DNA from: Pseudomonas rhizophila
GTDB lineage: Bacteria > Pseudomonadota > Gammaproteobacteria > Pseudomonadales > Pseudomonadaceae
Length of the DNA: 64,000 nucleotides
Direction of reading: 5' to 3'
Assembly: GCF_003033885.1 (NCBI RefSeq)
Contig: NZ_CP024081.1
Span: 4,905,426 to 4,969,425 of the forward strand
Below, in pieces: positions 20,900-30,514 of this stretch. Numbering within the stretch: position 1 is the stretch's first letter; each line of letters begins with the position of its first letter. The position numbers and the translations under genes are program-made. Under the pieces are notes generated by a model. The model was not told the DNA's origin, did no database searches, and worked only from the letters and a program-made list of their open reading frames with translations.

Positions 20900-21898
20900 A
20901 TGGATCCGCGCAGTGAAGTACTGCTTCGTCAGGCCGAGTTATTTCAGGGTTCGGTCCTGCTGGCCGGCCTGCCCGCCGATGATCTGCTCGGCCGCTTGCC
21001 CCAAGCCCACGGCTGGTGCTGGCACGCCGGTGATCAGGCCGCGCTGGATGCCCGTTTCCCCGAGCGCAGCCACTTTGGCGTGAACGTGCCGGCCCGTGAG
21101 TTCGAGACCGCCGTGGTGTTCCTGCCCAAGGCCAAGGACCTGACCGACTACATCCTCAACGCCGTGGCCTCGCGCCTGGCCGGTCGCGAGGTGTATCTGG
21201 TGGGGGAAAAGCGCAGCGGCATCGAAGGCGCGTCCAAGCAGCTCAATGCCTTCGGCAAGCCGCGCAAGCTCGACAGCGCGCGCCATTGTCAGCTATGGCA
21301 GGTCACCGTGGCCGACGTCCCCGAGGCCAAGCCTTTGGAAAGCCTCGCCCAGACCTACGAGCTGCCCCTGGCCGAAGGCGCACTGAAGGTCATCAGCCTG
21401 CCGGGGGTGTTCAGCCAGGGTCGCCTGGATCGCGGCAGTGCGCTGTTGCTGGAACACCTGGATAAACTGCCCAGCGGCCACCTGCTGGACTTCGGTTGTG
21501 GCGCCGGGGTGCTGGGGGCAGTGGTCAAGCGTCGCTATCCGCACAACACCGTCACGCTGCTGGACGTGGATGCGTTCGCTGCCGCCAGCAGCCGCCTGAC
21601 CCTGGCCGCCAATGGTCTGGAGGCCGAGGTGCTGACCGGCGACGGTATCGACGCCGCGCCCATGGGATTAAGTGCGATTCTGAGCAACCCGCCGTTCCAT
21701 GTCGGCGTGCACACCGACTATCACGCCACGGAAAATCTGCTGCGAAAAGCAGCGAAACATCTGAAAAACGGCGGCGAACTGCGCTTGGTGGCGAACAGTT
21801 TCCTCAAGTATCAGCCGTTGATCGAAGAGCATCTGGGCGTGTGCGCGATCAAGGCCGAAGGCCAGGGTTTTCGCATCTATCGGGCCAAGCGCGGCTGA
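20900..21898 (+). CDS. rsmC: 16S rRNA (guanine(1207)-N2)-methyltransferase
   Basis: 332 residues. RsmC methylates G1207 of 16S rRNA in the small subunit using SAM. It has the duplicated layout of the family: a degenerate N-terminal half and a C-terminal catalytic half with the SAM loop [15 protein letters not shown] (about 195-209), LLDVDAFA and the catalytic [15 protein letters not shown] motif (about 258-272). The ribosome site aaggag is 6 bases upstream. It lies just before the manganese riboswitch. Confidence 0.92.
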   Translation: MDPRSEVLLRQAELFQGSVLLAGLPADDLLGRLPQAHGWCWHAGDQAALDARFPERSHFGVNVPAREFETAVVFLPKAKDLTDYILNAVASRLAGREVYLVGEKRSGIEGASKQLNAFGKPRKLDSARHCQLWQVTVADVPEAKPLESLAQTYELPLAEGALKVISLPGVFSQGRLDRGSALLLEHLDKLPSGHLLDFGCGAGVLGAVVKRRYPHNTVTLLDVDAFAAASSRLTLAANGLEAEVLTGDGIDAAPMGLSAILSNPPFHVGVHTDYHATENLLRKAAKHLKNGGELRLVANSFLKYQPLIEEHLGVCAIKAEGQGFRIYRAKRG

Positions 21899-21949
21899 AG
21901 CAAATTTAAGAAACAGCACTTGCCCAATCGGATTTGCCTAGGCAGAATC

Positions 21950-22128
21950 CGCTCCGTCCTAGGGGAGTAGTCTCCCGCGAGCGCCATGCTCGCCCGGCAT
22001 ACGTCAACATACTTGGTCAGCAGACCATGGCGTATGCGGCCCAAGCGTCCACGCAGATGGTCGCTGGGTTTGACAAGACCTATGACACGCACACCTTACC
22101 CGGGGCGGGAAGGCTGTACGTGTCATAG
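21950..22128 (+). ncRNA. yybP-ykoY manganese riboswitch
   Basis: The conserved ligand-core segments of the yybP-ykoY class are visible: GGGGAGTAG at 21962-21970 (paired region ggagtagtctcc) and GACAAGACC at 22072-22080, separated by stems including ggcatacg/cgtatgcg. A perfect 10-bp helix ctatgacacg (22080-22089) / cgtgtcatag (22119-22128) forms the likely expression platform. The class binds Mn2+ and turns on Mn2+ exporters. The next gene encodes a GDT1/TMEM165 protein, a known target family. Confidence 0.9.
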
Positions 22129-22160
22129 CCGTGTCGACCCGCCCCTCTAGGAATCACCTG

Positions 22161-22745
22161 ATGCTGGACTCTTTCCTCGTACCTACCGCTATCGTTGCGC
22201 TGGCCGAAATCGGCGACAAGACGCAACTGCTCGCGCTTATTCTCGCGGCTCGCTTTCGCAAACCCTGGCCCATCATTGCCGGCATCGTTGCCGCCACCTT
22301 GGCCAACCATGCGGCAGCCGGCGCGGTGGGAGCCTGGGTCGGTAGTATTTTCTCGGACGCGGTCCTGCACTGGATCCTGGCGGTGAGCTTTGCCGCCACG
22401 GCGCTGTGGACGTTGGTGCCGGACAAACTGGACGATGACGAAGCCAGTACGGCCCGCAAGTTCGGGCCTTTCCTGACCACGCTGATCGCGTTCTTCCTGG
22501 CGGAAATCGGCGACAAGACCCAGATCGCCACAGTGATGCTCGCCGCGCAGTACCCGGAACTGTGGCTGGTGATCATCGGCACCACCGTGGGCATGCTGAT
22601 TGCCAACGTGCCGGTGGTCCTGGCGGGCAATTTCGCCGCCGAGAAGCTGCCTCTGACACTGATCCGCCGTCTGGCCGCCTCGGCGTTCTTGGTCCTGGCG
22701 ATCGTGGCGGTGTACAAGGCGATGCAGAGCAGTGGGTGGGTTTGA
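22161..22745 (+). CDS. TMEM165/GDT1 family Mn2+ exporter
   Basis: 194 residues from MLDSFLVPTA at 22161 (taggaa upstream). Two copies of the family signature are seen: ALAEIGDKTQLLAL (about 14-27) and FLAEIGDKTQIATV (about 111-124), each at the end of a membrane helix, with about six membrane segments in two inverted halves. UPF0016/GDT1 proteins export Mn2+ (or Ca2+) across the inner membrane; the upstream yybP-ykoY riboswitch supports Mn2+. Confidence 0.92.
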   Translation: MLDSFLVPTAIVALAEIGDKTQLLALILAARFRKPWPIIAGIVAATLANHAAAGAVGAWVGSIFSDAVLHWILAVSFAATALWTLVPDKLDDDEASTARKFGPFLTTLIAFFLAEIGDKTQIATVMLAAQYPELWLVIIGTTVGMLIANVPVVLAGNFAAEKLPLTLIRRLAASAFLVLAIVAVYKAMQSSGWV

Positions 22746-22771
22746 TCGGGTAGGTGAGTAATACCGCGTTA

Positions 22772-22935
22772 TCGTTCATCGCGAGCAGGCTCGCTCCCAC
22801 ACTGGCTGCGGGTGTTCACAAGAATATCGAACACGGCCAATCTCTTGTGGGAGCGAGCCTGCCCGCGATGAACGATGACGCGGTCTGATTGAAGTCTGCG
22901 TCGCCTCTGTCGCGAGCAAGCTTTGCTCCCACAAC
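22772..22935. repeat. Cluster of three REP palindromes
   Basis: Copies at about 22776-22801 (gcgagcaggctcgctcccaca), 22845-22870 (inverted) and 22910-22933 (gcgagcaagctttgctccca) lie between the convergent GDT1 and M48 genes. Confidence 0.85.
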
Positions 22936-22940
22936 GATGA

Positions 22941-23756
22941 TTACTTTCTAGCCTGCTGATACAGCGGCATCACCTTCGGAATCGCCGCCTGCAGCGACGC
23001 GATCCGGCTGCTGGAGGACGGGTGGGTGCTCATGAATTCCGGCGGCGCGCCTTCCGAAGCCTTGGCCATCTTGTTCCACAACGTGATCGCGGCATTCGGG
23101 TCGTAGCCGGCGCGAGCGGCCAGTTCCAGGCCGATCAGGTCGGCTTCGTTCTCATTGCCGCGACTGTTGGGCAGGGTCATGCCGTAGTTGGCCACAGTAT
23201 CGGCCAACGCCAGGCTGTCCTGGCCCAGACCGAACAATGCACCGGCGCCCTGCTTGGCCATTTCGATGCCGTAGGCCTTGGACATCGCTTCGCGGCCGTG
23301 CTCGCGCAAGGCGTGGGCGATTTCGTGGCCGATGATCGCGGCGATTTCATCGTCAGTGAGCTTGAGCTTGTTGATCAAGCCGGTATAGAAAATGATTTTG
23401 CCGCCGGGGCCGCAACTGGCGTTGAGCTCATCGCTCTTGATCAGGTTCACTTCCCAGTTCCATTGCGCCGAATCCGGGCGGAACACAGGTGCCTGAGCGA
23501 TCAGCCGACTGGAGATGGCCTGGACGCGCTTGGCATCGCTACTCGTCTTGTCCAATACACCCTTGGCGCTCGCTTCGCCCATGGTCTTTTGGTAGGACTG
23601 GGCATACATCTGATTGACCTGGTCGGTGGACAGCATGCTGAACATGTATTGCTTGCGCTCCACGCCCACGGCTCCGCCGCTGGTGGTGTTGACCGACTGG
23701 CAACCGGCAAGCAGCAAGCCCACACTCAGTGCACTCACCATCAATATCTTGTTCAT
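22941..23756 (-). CDS. M48-family zinc metalloprotease, lipoprotein
   Basis: 271 residues. The N-terminus has a lipoprotein signal (LSVGLLLAGCQS, Cys at about 19). The zinc site HEIAHALREHGRE (about 143-155) and the downstream Glu in NENEADLIGLELAARAGYDP (about 200) are the M48 (BepA/LoiP-like) pattern. It is expected in the periplasm, anchored to the outer membrane, in protein quality control. It is divergent from the chemoreceptor gene. Confidence 0.92.
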   Translation of the reverse strand: MNKILMVSALSVGLLLAGCQSVNTTSGGAVGVERKQYMFSMLSTDQVNQMYAQSYQKTMGEASAKGVLDKTSSDAKRVQAISSRLIAQAPVFRPDSAQWNWEVNLIKSDELNASCGPGGKIIFYTGLINKLKLTDDEIAAIIGHEIAHALREHGREAMSKAYGIEMAKQGAGALFGLGQDSLALADTVANYGMTLPNSRGNENEADLIGLELAARAGYDPNAAITLWNKMAKASEGAPPEFMSTHPSSSSRIASLQAAIPKVMPLYQQARK

Positions 23757-23973
23757 GTAAGAAGCTCCCTGGAAACGTGGGCGTATCCTAGGCGCTGATT
23801 TGTATCGGCGCCAGATACATAGCGTGGGATTACAGTTTTTTCAGACAGACCCTACTCCAGTCCATTTACGACACCCACAAAGCCAAAACAGTCATCCGAC
23901 GAACAGCGCCTCATGCTGGGCCAAAGAATCGCCGATACAGGCTTCAGACGTCATTCCCGCGTCCGGAGCCTTT

Positions 23974-26112
23974 ATGAAATTCAAATCGATACAGTTTTCC
24001 GTGGCCGCTCTGGCCGGCGCCATCATCCTCAGTGTGGTCGGCGCCCTGGTGCTGTACGCGCTGTTTGCCGGCGCCCGCACCCAGGAAATGGTGCAACAGC
24101 GGACCAAGGCGCAGTTCGAGCATCTGATCGAACAACGCCTCGACGCGCTGGCCCGCACCCAGGCCAGCCTGATCCAGCGAGAACTGGAGGCACCGCTGTT
24201 GCTTGCCCGGGGCCTGGCGACCACCAATGCCTTGATGGGCATGAACGGCCCGGACGGCAACGCACAACTGAAGGTGCCCCGCGAGCAGATGATCAGCCTG
24301 CTGCGCGAAACCGTGGTGCGCAACCCGAAGATTCTCGGCGCCTACATCGCCTGGGAACCAAACGCCATTGACCACGACGACGCCAATTACGTGAACAGCC
24401 CGGTGCTGGGCATGGAAACCGACGGGCGCTTCCTGCCGTGGTGGTTTCGCAACCAGGACGGCACCCTGGGCCTGGAAAAGCTCGCCGATGTGGCGGACCA
24501 GAAACTGCTGTCCACCGGTATTCGCGCCAGTGAGTATTACCTGTGCTCCCGGGACAGCAAGAAAGCCTGTGTGATCGACCCGGCGCCTTATCGCGTTGGC
24601 GATACCATGACCATGCTCGCCTCGTTCATCGAGCCGATCATGGTCGATGGCAAGTTCCAGGGCATCGTCGGCGCCGACCTGTCGGTGAACTTCATCCAGG
24701 ACATGCTCGTCGCTGCCGACCGTGACCTGTATGAGGGCGCCGGGGAAATGGCGTTGCTCTCCAGCAACAACCGCTTGGTGGCCTTCACGAAGGACCCGTC
24801 CAAACTGGGAGAAAAGGCCAGCGACCTGCTGGACGCCAATGAACTGGACAACCTGTCCAAGCTCAGCGTCGGCCAGGTACGTTACGACGTCGATGAAGCC
24901 CATGGGCACATCGAGGTGTACATGCCGTTCGGCATCGGTGAAACCCAAGCCCGTTGGACGCTGATGCTGCAACTGCCACTGGATGCGGTGATGGCCGAAC
25001 TGCAAGCGTTGCAAAAAGACCTGGATGCGCAACGCCAGACCGACATCTTCGGCATGGCCATGGTGGGCCTGGTGATTGCCGGCATCGGCCTGCTGGTGAT
25101 CTGGCTGGTGGCCCACGGCATCGCCCGTCCCCTCAAGCAAATGGTGGCGATGCTCGATGACATCGCCCAGGGCGAAGGCGACCTGACCCGTCGCCTGGTG
25201 AGCGACCGCGCGGATGAACTGGGTGCGATCGCCAAGGGCTTCAATACCTTCCTGAGCAAGTTGCAAGGGATGATCACCCAGGTCGTCACCTCGGTGCAGA
25301 GCGTCAGCGATTCCTCGGAGCACACTGCCGACATCGCCATCCGCACCAACCAGGGCGTGCACAAGCAAATGGTGGAGATCGATCAGGTCGCCACCGCCGT
25401 GCACGAGATGACCGCCACCGCCCAGGACGTGGCCCGCAACGCGACCCAGGCCGCCCAAGCCGCTGGTCACGCAGACCAGGCTGCCAGCCAGGGCATGCAG
25501 ATCGTGCGGGACACTTCCACCTCCATCGGCGCCCTGGCCGTGGAAATCGGCAAGGCCGTGGGCGTGGTGCAGGCTCTGGCCAAGGACAGCGAGAACATCA
25601 ACGCGATTCTCACCGCCATCCGCGGGATCGCCGAACAGACCAACCTGCTGGCCCTCAACGCGGCCATCGAAGCAGCTCGCGCCGGTGAACAGGGGCGTGG
25701 ATTTGCGGTGGTGGCCGATGAGGTGCGCAACCTGGCGCAGAAAACGCAGCAGGCCACTGAAGAAATCCAGACGATGATCCAACAGTTGCAACAAGGCACC
25801 CGGGATGTGGTGCGGGTGATGGAAGACAGCCAGCACCGCACCGATGAAAGCGTGCAACACGCAGCGAAAGCGGCCCAGGCCCTGGAGACCATCACCCAGG
25901 CGGTATCGGTGATCAACGACATGAACACCCAGATCGCCAGCGCCGCCGAGGAACAAAGCGCGGTGGCCGATGACATCAACCGTAACGTGATCAACATCGG
26001 GCAAGTGGCAAATGAAGTGGCGGGCGGCGCGGACGAATCCAGCGCGGCCAGTGCGGATCTGACCAAACTGGCGGAGCAGCAGCGGCGGTTGATCAATCAG
26101 TTCAAGGTTTGA
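23974..26112 (+). CDS. Methyl-accepting chemotaxis protein with dCache sensor
   Basis: 712 residues from [10 protein letters not shown] at 23974 (cggag upstream). Layout: membrane segment 1 (about 9-31), a periplasmic double-Cache domain (about 40-345, including [22 protein letters not shown] and [15 protein letters not shown]), membrane segment 2 (about 357-380), HAMP ([25 protein letters not shown]), and a signalling domain with the invariant hairpin tip [34 protein letters not shown]. There is no C-terminal CheR-tethering pentapeptide (ends INQFKV). The ligand is unknown. REPs follow. Confidence 0.93.
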   Translation: MKFKSIQFSVAALAGAIILSVVGALVLYALFAGARTQEMVQQRTKAQFEHLIEQRLDALARTQASLIQRELEAPLLLARGLATTNALMGMNGPDGNAQLKVPREQMISLLRETVVRNPKILGAYIAWEPNAIDHDDANYVNSPVLGMETDGRFLPWWFRNQDGTLGLEKLADVADQKLLSTGIRASEYYLCSRDSKKACVIDPAPYRVGDTMTMLASFIEPIMVDGKFQGIVGADLSVNFIQDMLVAADRDLYEGAGEMALLSSNNRLVAFTKDPSKLGEKASDLLDANELDNLSKLSVGQVRYDVDEAHGHIEVYMPFGIGETQARWTLMLQLPLDAVMAELQALQKDLDAQRQTDIFGMAMVGLVIAGIGLLVIWLVAHGIARPLKQMVAMLDDIAQGEGDLTRRLVSDRADELGAIAKGFNTFLSKLQGMITQVVTSVQSVSDSSEHTADIAIRTNQGVHKQMVEIDQVATAVHEMTATAQDVARNATQAAQAAGHADQAASQGMQIVRDTSTSIGALAVEIGKAVGVVQALAKDSENINAILTAIRGIAEQTNLLALNAAIEAARAGEQGRGFAVVADEVRNLAQKTQQATEEIQTMIQQLQQGTRDVVRVMEDSQHRTDESVQHAAKAAQALETITQAVSVINDMNTQIASAAEEQSAVADDINRNVINIGQVANEVAGGADESSAASADLTKLAEQQRRLINQFKV

Positions 26113-26123
26113 TCCGAGGGCCC

Positions 26124-26203
26124 CATCGCGAGCAGGCTCGCTCCCACAAAGGGTTGGTGGCGAACACTCTCTCTAATGTGGGAGCGAGCCTGCTCGCGAT
26201 GGG
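26124..26203. repeat. REP doublet
   Basis: gcgagcaggctcgctcccaca and its inverted copy tgtgggagcgagcctgctcgc face each other between the convergent chemoreceptor and YedK-type genes. Confidence 0.9.
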
Positions 26204-26225
26204 GCCAGCACAGGCGCCTCAACAC

Positions 26226-26849
26226 TCAAGCCGGAGTCAGGCACTCCGGCCCGTTGAGCTTCGGATCATTGACCATGTTGGCCAGTACCCGCTCGCGCAG
26301 TGCCGCCGGCTCACTGGCCAGCAAGCCTTGCAATACATGCAAGGGCGTCTCGGGATCGAGCCACAGGCGCTGGCCCTCTTCATCCAGGATCAACGGCCGA
26401 CGCTGCCCTGCCGCCGGCTGGGTGATGACTGCGGTGCTCAGCCACACCTGTTCCTGCACGGGATAGGCTTCCCAGATCGCGGCGAAAAACAACGAAGAGC
26501 CCTCACCCGGCGTCAACCAGTAAGGGCGTTTGCGCGTGCCACCGCGCCATTCATAGAAGCCGTTGGCCGGCAGCAGGCAGCGGCGCAGGCGCAGGGCCTC
26601 ACGAAACATCGGCTGCTCGGCCACGGTTTCGGCCCGGGCGTGGGCCGGGGTACGGGACAGGTCGGTCAGCCAGGGCGGCGTGAGGCCCCAGCGGGCCCGG
26701 GCCAGTTCGCGCTGCCCCTGCGCGCCGGCGCGCAGCATCAGCACCGAATCGTTGGGCGAAATATTCCACTGGGCCTTCTGGTCGGCAGGGAAGCCGGGCA
26801 AGGCCGCAAAGGCGGGGTTCCAGCGAAACAGGGCATAACGTCCACACAT
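26226..26849 (-). CDS. SOS response-associated peptidase (YedK/HMCES)
   Basis: 207 residues beginning MCGRY. Cys2 is the invariant catalytic residue that forms a covalent thiazolidine crosslink with abasic sites in single-stranded DNA. Other conserved blocks are WNISPNDSVLMLR, RWGLTPPW, ARAETVAEQPMFREA and CLLPANGFYEWR (Glu of the site), with the His region in the C-terminal part. No LexA-like CTGT-N8-ACAG box was seen upstream. A DUF2007 and a CPXCG protein gene are transcribed ahead of it on the same strand. Confidence 0.92.
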   Translation of the reverse strand: MCGRYALFRWNPAFAALPGFPADQKAQWNISPNDSVLMLRAGAQGQRELARARWGLTPPWLTDLSRTPAHARAETVAEQPMFREALRLRRCLLPANGFYEWRGGTRKRPYWLTPGEGSSLFFAAIWEAYPVQEQVWLSTAVITQPAAGQRRPLILDEEGQRLWLDPETPLHVLQGLLASEPAALRERVLANMVNDPKLNGPECLTPA

Positions 26850-26884
26850 GGGGCAACACGACTCTTGATCAAACGGTCGCCAGC

Positions 26885-27145
26885 CTAACAGACCAATGTG
26901 CCGGGGTAACTGTCCGGCTCATCGCCGGGCAATGGCAGCGCGGCATTGTAGGCGGCGATCAGCTCCCGGGCGTATTGCGCCTGGTCGTCCTCCACCGCCA
27001 GTCCCAGCAGGCCATACATCGGCAACTCGCCGGCGCCGCCCACCAGGTCACGGCCCACCAGGTGGGCGGTGATGCCTTCGCTGGCGAGCATGCCCTGGAG
27101 CAGTTCGCCTTCCATCAGGTTTTCCAGCTCGTAGATTCGCTGCAT
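26885..27145 (-). CDS. DUF2007 domain-containing protein
   Basis: 86 residues. MQRIYELENLMEGELLQGMLASEGITAHLVG matches the DUF2007 (putative signal-transducing, PII-like fold) pattern. There is no membrane or signal sequence. It lies 12 bases after the CPXCG gene and 35 bases before the YedK-type gene, so the three may form an operon. The function is unknown. Confidence 0.8.
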   Translation of the reverse strand: MQRIYELENLMEGELLQGMLASEGITAHLVGRDLVGGAGELPMYGLLGLAVEDDQAQYARELIAAYNAALPLPGDEPDSYPGTLVC

Positions 27146-27157
27146 GGACGTCCCCCA

Positions 27158-27340
27158 TCATTCGTTTTCACTGAAGACTTCCAGATGCCATTCCTCATCG
27201 TGGACCTGCAGGACAAATGTTATCGGTCGGCAACAGACCTGACAGTCCTCGATATAGGTCTGATCACCGCCGGACAGGTCCACCAGCGTTTCCACTTCCT
27301 CACCACAATACGGACATTCATACGGAGCGGTTTCCAGCAT
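27158..27340 (-). CDS. CPXCG-motif cysteine-rich small protein
   Basis: 60 residues. Two Cys pairs, ECPYCGE (residues 9-12) and DCQVCCRP (about 33-37), form a likely zinc ribbon of the CPXCG family. It ends EVFSENE. Its role is unknown. It is the first gene of a small minus-strand cluster, divergent from an acyltransferase gene. Confidence 0.82.
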   Translation of the reverse strand: MLETAPYECPYCGEEVETLVDLSGGDQTYIEDCQVCCRPITFVLQVHDEEWHLEVFSENE

Positions 27341-27479
27341 CGCGGTCTCCCAGGTGACTTGTGCGTATAATCGCCGGTCTATTTGCAGGGCTATTTTTGT
27401 CTGGCGGATCTTCCAGGCCGTGCCCTGTCGGTTTTTCGATCGAACCTTTACTTACCCTAGCCGTTTCCTACAAGAGAGC

Positions 27480-28646
27480 ATGATGGGCGAATTCGATGCC
27501 ATCCGACCTTACGACGACAGCGAAGTCCCAGCGGTGCTGGCACGGCTGCTCGGCGACAAGGCGTTTCTAGATATCCTCACCCACTTCCGCTTCCCACGCC
27601 TGGCCGGGGCTTTCGGCTGGATGCTCAAGCCTCTTATAGCGCAAAGGTTGCGTCGTGAGTTCGCCGGCGTGACATCGGTCGCCACTTTGCAGGACAAAGT
27701 GGAGTTCTATGTCGACCACACGATCGAGCGTGCCACCGATGGCGTGACCTACACCGGGGTGGAGCAATTCAAATCCGGTAGCGCGTACCTGTTCATCGCC
27801 AACCACCGCGACATCGTGATGGACCCGGCCTTCGTCAACTACGCCGTGTACCACGCCGGCTTGCCGACGCCACGCATCGCCATCGGCGACAACCTGCTGC
27901 AGAAGCCCTTTGTCAGCGATCTGATGCGTCTGAACAAAAGCTTCATCGTGCACCGCTCCATCACCGGACGGCGGGAAAAAATGGCCGCGTACCAGTTGCT
28001 CTCGGCCTATATCAATCACTCGATCCGCAACGACTGCGCCTCGATCTGGATTGCCCAGGCCGAGGGTCGGGCCAAGGACGGTGACGACCGCACCGAATCG
28101 GCGATCCTCAAGATGTTCCACATGAGCCGCAAGGACGAACCCTTCGGCGAGGTCATCCAGTCGCTGAACCTCACGCCGGTGTCCATCAGCTACGAATACG
28201 ACCCGTGCGACCAGGCCAAGGCCCGCGAGCTGTACATCCGCGCCACCACCGGCACCTACACCAAGGCCCCGGGCGAAGACGACGTGAGCATCGCCAAGGG
28301 CATTACCGGCTACAAGGGGCGGGTCCATGTGAACTTCGCCGCGCCGATCACCGAGCTGTTCGAGGACACCAAGCAACTGGCCCAGGAAATGGACCGGCAG
28401 ATTCTCGGCGGCTACCGCCTGTTCCCGGTGCATTACCTGGCTTACGCCCAATGGGCCGACGCCGACCCGCAGTTGCAGGTGCCGACAGCGGCCCAGGTAT
28501 TCGGCGCCGATGAACTGGCCAAGGCCCAGGAAGAATGGCAGCGCCGGCTGGACGCTTGTCCGGCGGAGCACCGCCCATTCCTGGTGCTGCAATACGCGAC
28601 ACCGGTGCGTAATCAGTATCGGGTCAAGGCGGGATTGGCGCTTTAA
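27480..28646 (+). CDS. PlsC-type 1-acyl-sn-glycerol-3-phosphate acyltransferase family protein
   Basis: 388 residues. The ATG at 27480 (MMGEFDAIRP, aagaga upstream) is preferred to one 126 bases upstream, since the intervening 42 residues look non-conserved. The acyltransferase HX4D block is IANHRDIVMDPAF (about 103-114), with SFIVHRS and IWIAQAEGRAKDGDD (the EGR-like block III) following. It is probably a membrane-associated acyltransferase in phospholipid synthesis or remodelling. It is larger than classic PlsC. A strong hairpin lies after the stop. Confidence 0.85.
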   Translation: MMGEFDAIRPYDDSEVPAVLARLLGDKAFLDILTHFRFPRLAGAFGWMLKPLIAQRLRREFAGVTSVATLQDKVEFYVDHTIERATDGVTYTGVEQFKSGSAYLFIANHRDIVMDPAFVNYAVYHAGLPTPRIAIGDNLLQKPFVSDLMRLNKSFIVHRSITGRREKMAAYQLLSAYINHSIRNDCASIWIAQAEGRAKDGDDRTESAILKMFHMSRKDEPFGEVIQSLNLTPVSISYEYDPCDQAKARELYIRATTGTYTKAPGEDDVSIAKGITGYKGRVHVNFAAPITELFEDTKQLAQEMDRQILGGYRLFPVHYLAYAQWADADPQLQVPTAAQVFGADELAKAQEEWQRRLDACPAEHRPFLVLQYATPVRNQYRVKAGLAL

Positions 28647-28658
28647 GCGACGCCTGTC

Positions 28659-28738
28659 AAAAAGATCGCAGCCTTCGCCAGCGCCTACATGAATCGATTG
28701 TTCATCTTGTAGGCGCTGGCGAAGGCTGCGATCTTTTT
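28659..28738. repeat. Long near-perfect inverted repeat (gatcgcagccttcgcc type)
   Basis: aaaagatcgcagccttcgcc-agcgcctac (28660-28687) is the exact inverse of gtaggcgct-ggcgaaggctgcgatctttt (28709-28737) around a 21-base loop, with T-tracts on both outer sides. It sits between convergent genes and can act as a bidirectional terminator. The arm sequence is a dispersed element common in Pseudomonas and is distinct from the other REPs here. Confidence 0.88.
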
Positions 28739-28745
28739 TTATCCA

Positions 28746-29027
28746 TCAGAACTGTGTGCTGACCCACGACACCAGCAGTGCCAGGCCCAGGCAGGCAAAG
28801 CCGAAACGGTAGAAAAACCGGTTCATGCGCTGGGTCGCCAGGTCCAGCAAGGCTTCGAATCGCTCGTCGCCGTCGCTCTTGCGCGCCTCAAGGCAGGCCC
28901 GCGCCCGTTGTTCACGGCGGCGTGTGGCATGCAGCACCCAACCGCCCGGGCAGGCAAACAACAATGCGAGCAGGTTGATCAGTTTGGCGGGGTGAGCAGC
29001 GAACAACGAAAACAAATGCAGCGACAT
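28746..29027 (-). CDS. Small two-helix membrane protein, unknown function
   Basis: 93 residues from MSLHLFSLFA at 29027 (gagg about 7 bases upstream). The first membrane helix is about residues 14-31 (LINLLALLFACPGGWVL); a charged, Arg/Glu-rich stretch follows (HATRRREQRARACLEARKS), then a second helix near the C-terminus (FGFACLGLALLVSWVS). No family was recognised. Confidence 0.65.
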   Translation of the reverse strand: MSLHLFSLFAAHPAKLINLLALLFACPGGWVLHATRRREQRARACLEARKSDGDERFEALLDLATQRMNRFFYRFGFACLGLALLVSWVSTQF

Positions 29028-29388
29028 CACAAACCTCAAGCAATAAACGGACAGGACGCGCCCGGGACCTACGAACGGCGTGAATTCTACCGAAAGCGCC
29101 CTCGCCTACTGCATTTTTTCCGACCAATAACGATCCCCTTGCCCTGCATGCCATATTCCTTTGTGGCGAGGGAGCTTGCTCCCGCTGGGGTGCGAAGCGC
29201 CCCCAATGAAGCTGAGGCAATCAACCTGAGACACCGCAGCGACAAGTTTGGGGCTGCTGTGCAGCCCAGCGGGAGCAAGCTCCCTCGCCACAGGATCCGT
29301 CAGCAAGCCCTGGGTTAATTTTTCACGTCACGGTTTCGTCATCTGAATAGGCCACCCTGTCGCCCTTCAAACCTGCCCGGAACCCACC
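29028..29388. repeat. Intergenic region with a pair of gtggcgaggg-type REPs
   Basis: 361 bp. gtggcgagggagcttgctcccgctgggg (from 29162) and its inverse ccagcgggagcaagctccctcgccaca (ending about 29292) enclose about 85 bp. No gene is seen. Confidence 0.8.
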
Positions 29389-29595
29389 ATGCTCCACGCC
29401 GAAAACCAGGATCGTCTCTATCTCATCAGCCCGAGCGACGAACAACAGAACCTCGTCGGCAGCCTGTCCTTCAACGTACAGGATCGGCATTGGCTGGTGT
29501 ATTGCGCCCTTGGCGGCCATCAACACGCCGACCTTCCGGAGACCGATCTGCTGACTGGGATCAGCGTGCTGGAGCTGTATTCCCAGGCTGCATGA
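29389..29595 (+). CDS. Small hypothetical protein
   Basis: 68 residues, MLHAENQDRLYLISP... with ...HWLVYCALGGHQHADLPETDLL. There is no signal or membrane segment. Codon use matches the neighbours and it sits cleanly between two REP clusters, which supports it as a gene. No family was recognised. Confidence 0.6.
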   Translation: MLHAENQDRLYLISPSDEQQNLVGSLSFNVQDRHWLVYCALGGHQHADLPETDLLTGISVLELYSQAA

Positions 29596-29618
29596 AGGTT
29601 TCTTGCTTGCAAAAAAAC

Positions 29619-29704
29619 TGTGGGAGCGAGCCTGCTCGCGATAGCGGAGTGTCAGTCACCTCAATGTTGACTGATCCGCCATCGCGAGCAGGCTCGCTCC
29701 CACA
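29619..29704. repeat. REP doublet
   Basis: tgtgggagcgagcctgctcgc (29619 on) and the inverse gcgagcaggctcgctcccaca (to about 29702), between convergent genes. Confidence 0.9.
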
Positions 29705-29724
29705 GGGGGTACGGAACGTCCTAC

Positions 29725-30309
29725 TTACTCAGCCAGCACCTGACCAATGGTCGGGTCCTTGAACAGGCGTGTCAGGGCATCGCTCAACACGTCGCTGACC
29801 AGCTTGGTGTTGGTGTCCTGGTTAGGCGCCATGCCGAAGCGCTGGTCCAGCGAGGCACCGTAACGACCGCTGTAACGACGATTGGCGTTCTGCACCTCGG
29901 AGCGGAAGGTCGCGCCGATGGTGGCTTCGGTCACATACATGCCTTCCTTGGGCGACTGGTACTTCAACTCGGCCAGGGTGACGGTCAGTTGCGGTGCATT
30001 CATCGCATTGGCGGTAGGGGTGAAGCCCAGCAAACGTACCGCCGCTTCGGCCTGGGCCTGCAGCTTGGGCAAAATCTGCGCGCCCTGCACCGTGATCACA
30101 CTGGTTTCCGGGTACAGCCCGCCGCGGGTGCCGAGGGTCGGCGACGGACGACCGTCCACCACCCGTACCACCACCGGCTGGCCGCGACCCACGGGCGCCA
30201 GTTGGGCGTTGAGCTTGGGCTCCGGGTTAAGTTGTTGCGGGCTGTGGGCGCAGCCGACGAGGGCCAGACTGGTCACAGCGATCAAACCGAACAACAGGCG
30301 TTGCAACAT
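29725..30309 (-). CDS. YajG-family lipoprotein
   Basis: 194 residues from MLQRLLFGLI at 30309 (ggagag upstream). The lipobox LALVGC is at about residues 14-19. The body (PVVVRVVDGRPSPTLGTRGG and VTLAELKYQSP) fits the YajG lipoprotein family, outer-membrane-anchored proteins of unknown role. The open frame extends 18 codons upstream but the lipobox spacing fixes this start. Confidence 0.85.
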   Translation of the reverse strand: MLQRLLFGLIAVTSLALVGCAHSPQQLNPEPKLNAQLAPVGRGQPVVVRVVDGRPSPTLGTRGGLYPETSVITVQGAQILPKLQAQAEAAVRLLGFTPTANAMNAPQLTVTLAELKYQSPKEGMYVTEATIGATFRSEVQNANRRYSGRYGASLDQRFGMAPNQDTNTKLVSDVLSDALTRLFKDPTIGQVLAE

Positions 30310-30514
30310 GCTCTTCTCTCCAGAATCGGGCACAAACAGGCCCGCAGTATAGCGGTGCGCCATGGCGGTGAACTAGCGCTGCACGATGAATACTCAAATG
30401 TCTGACACCCCATGGGAAAACCGGTTCGTGTCATGCCATTGTCATGATCCTTACACCGGCATGTCATGGCCTCCTGTCAGCCTTGGCACAAGCTCCCCGA
30501 CACGGTGTCCGACC

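Noticed and set aside
23944..26004. 686-residue minus-strand frame
   Set aside because: Antisense to the chemoreceptor; His/Gly/Asp-rich shadow.
26850..26900. LexA box for the YedK/HMCES gene
   Set aside because: No CTGT-N8-ACAG match upstream despite the family name.
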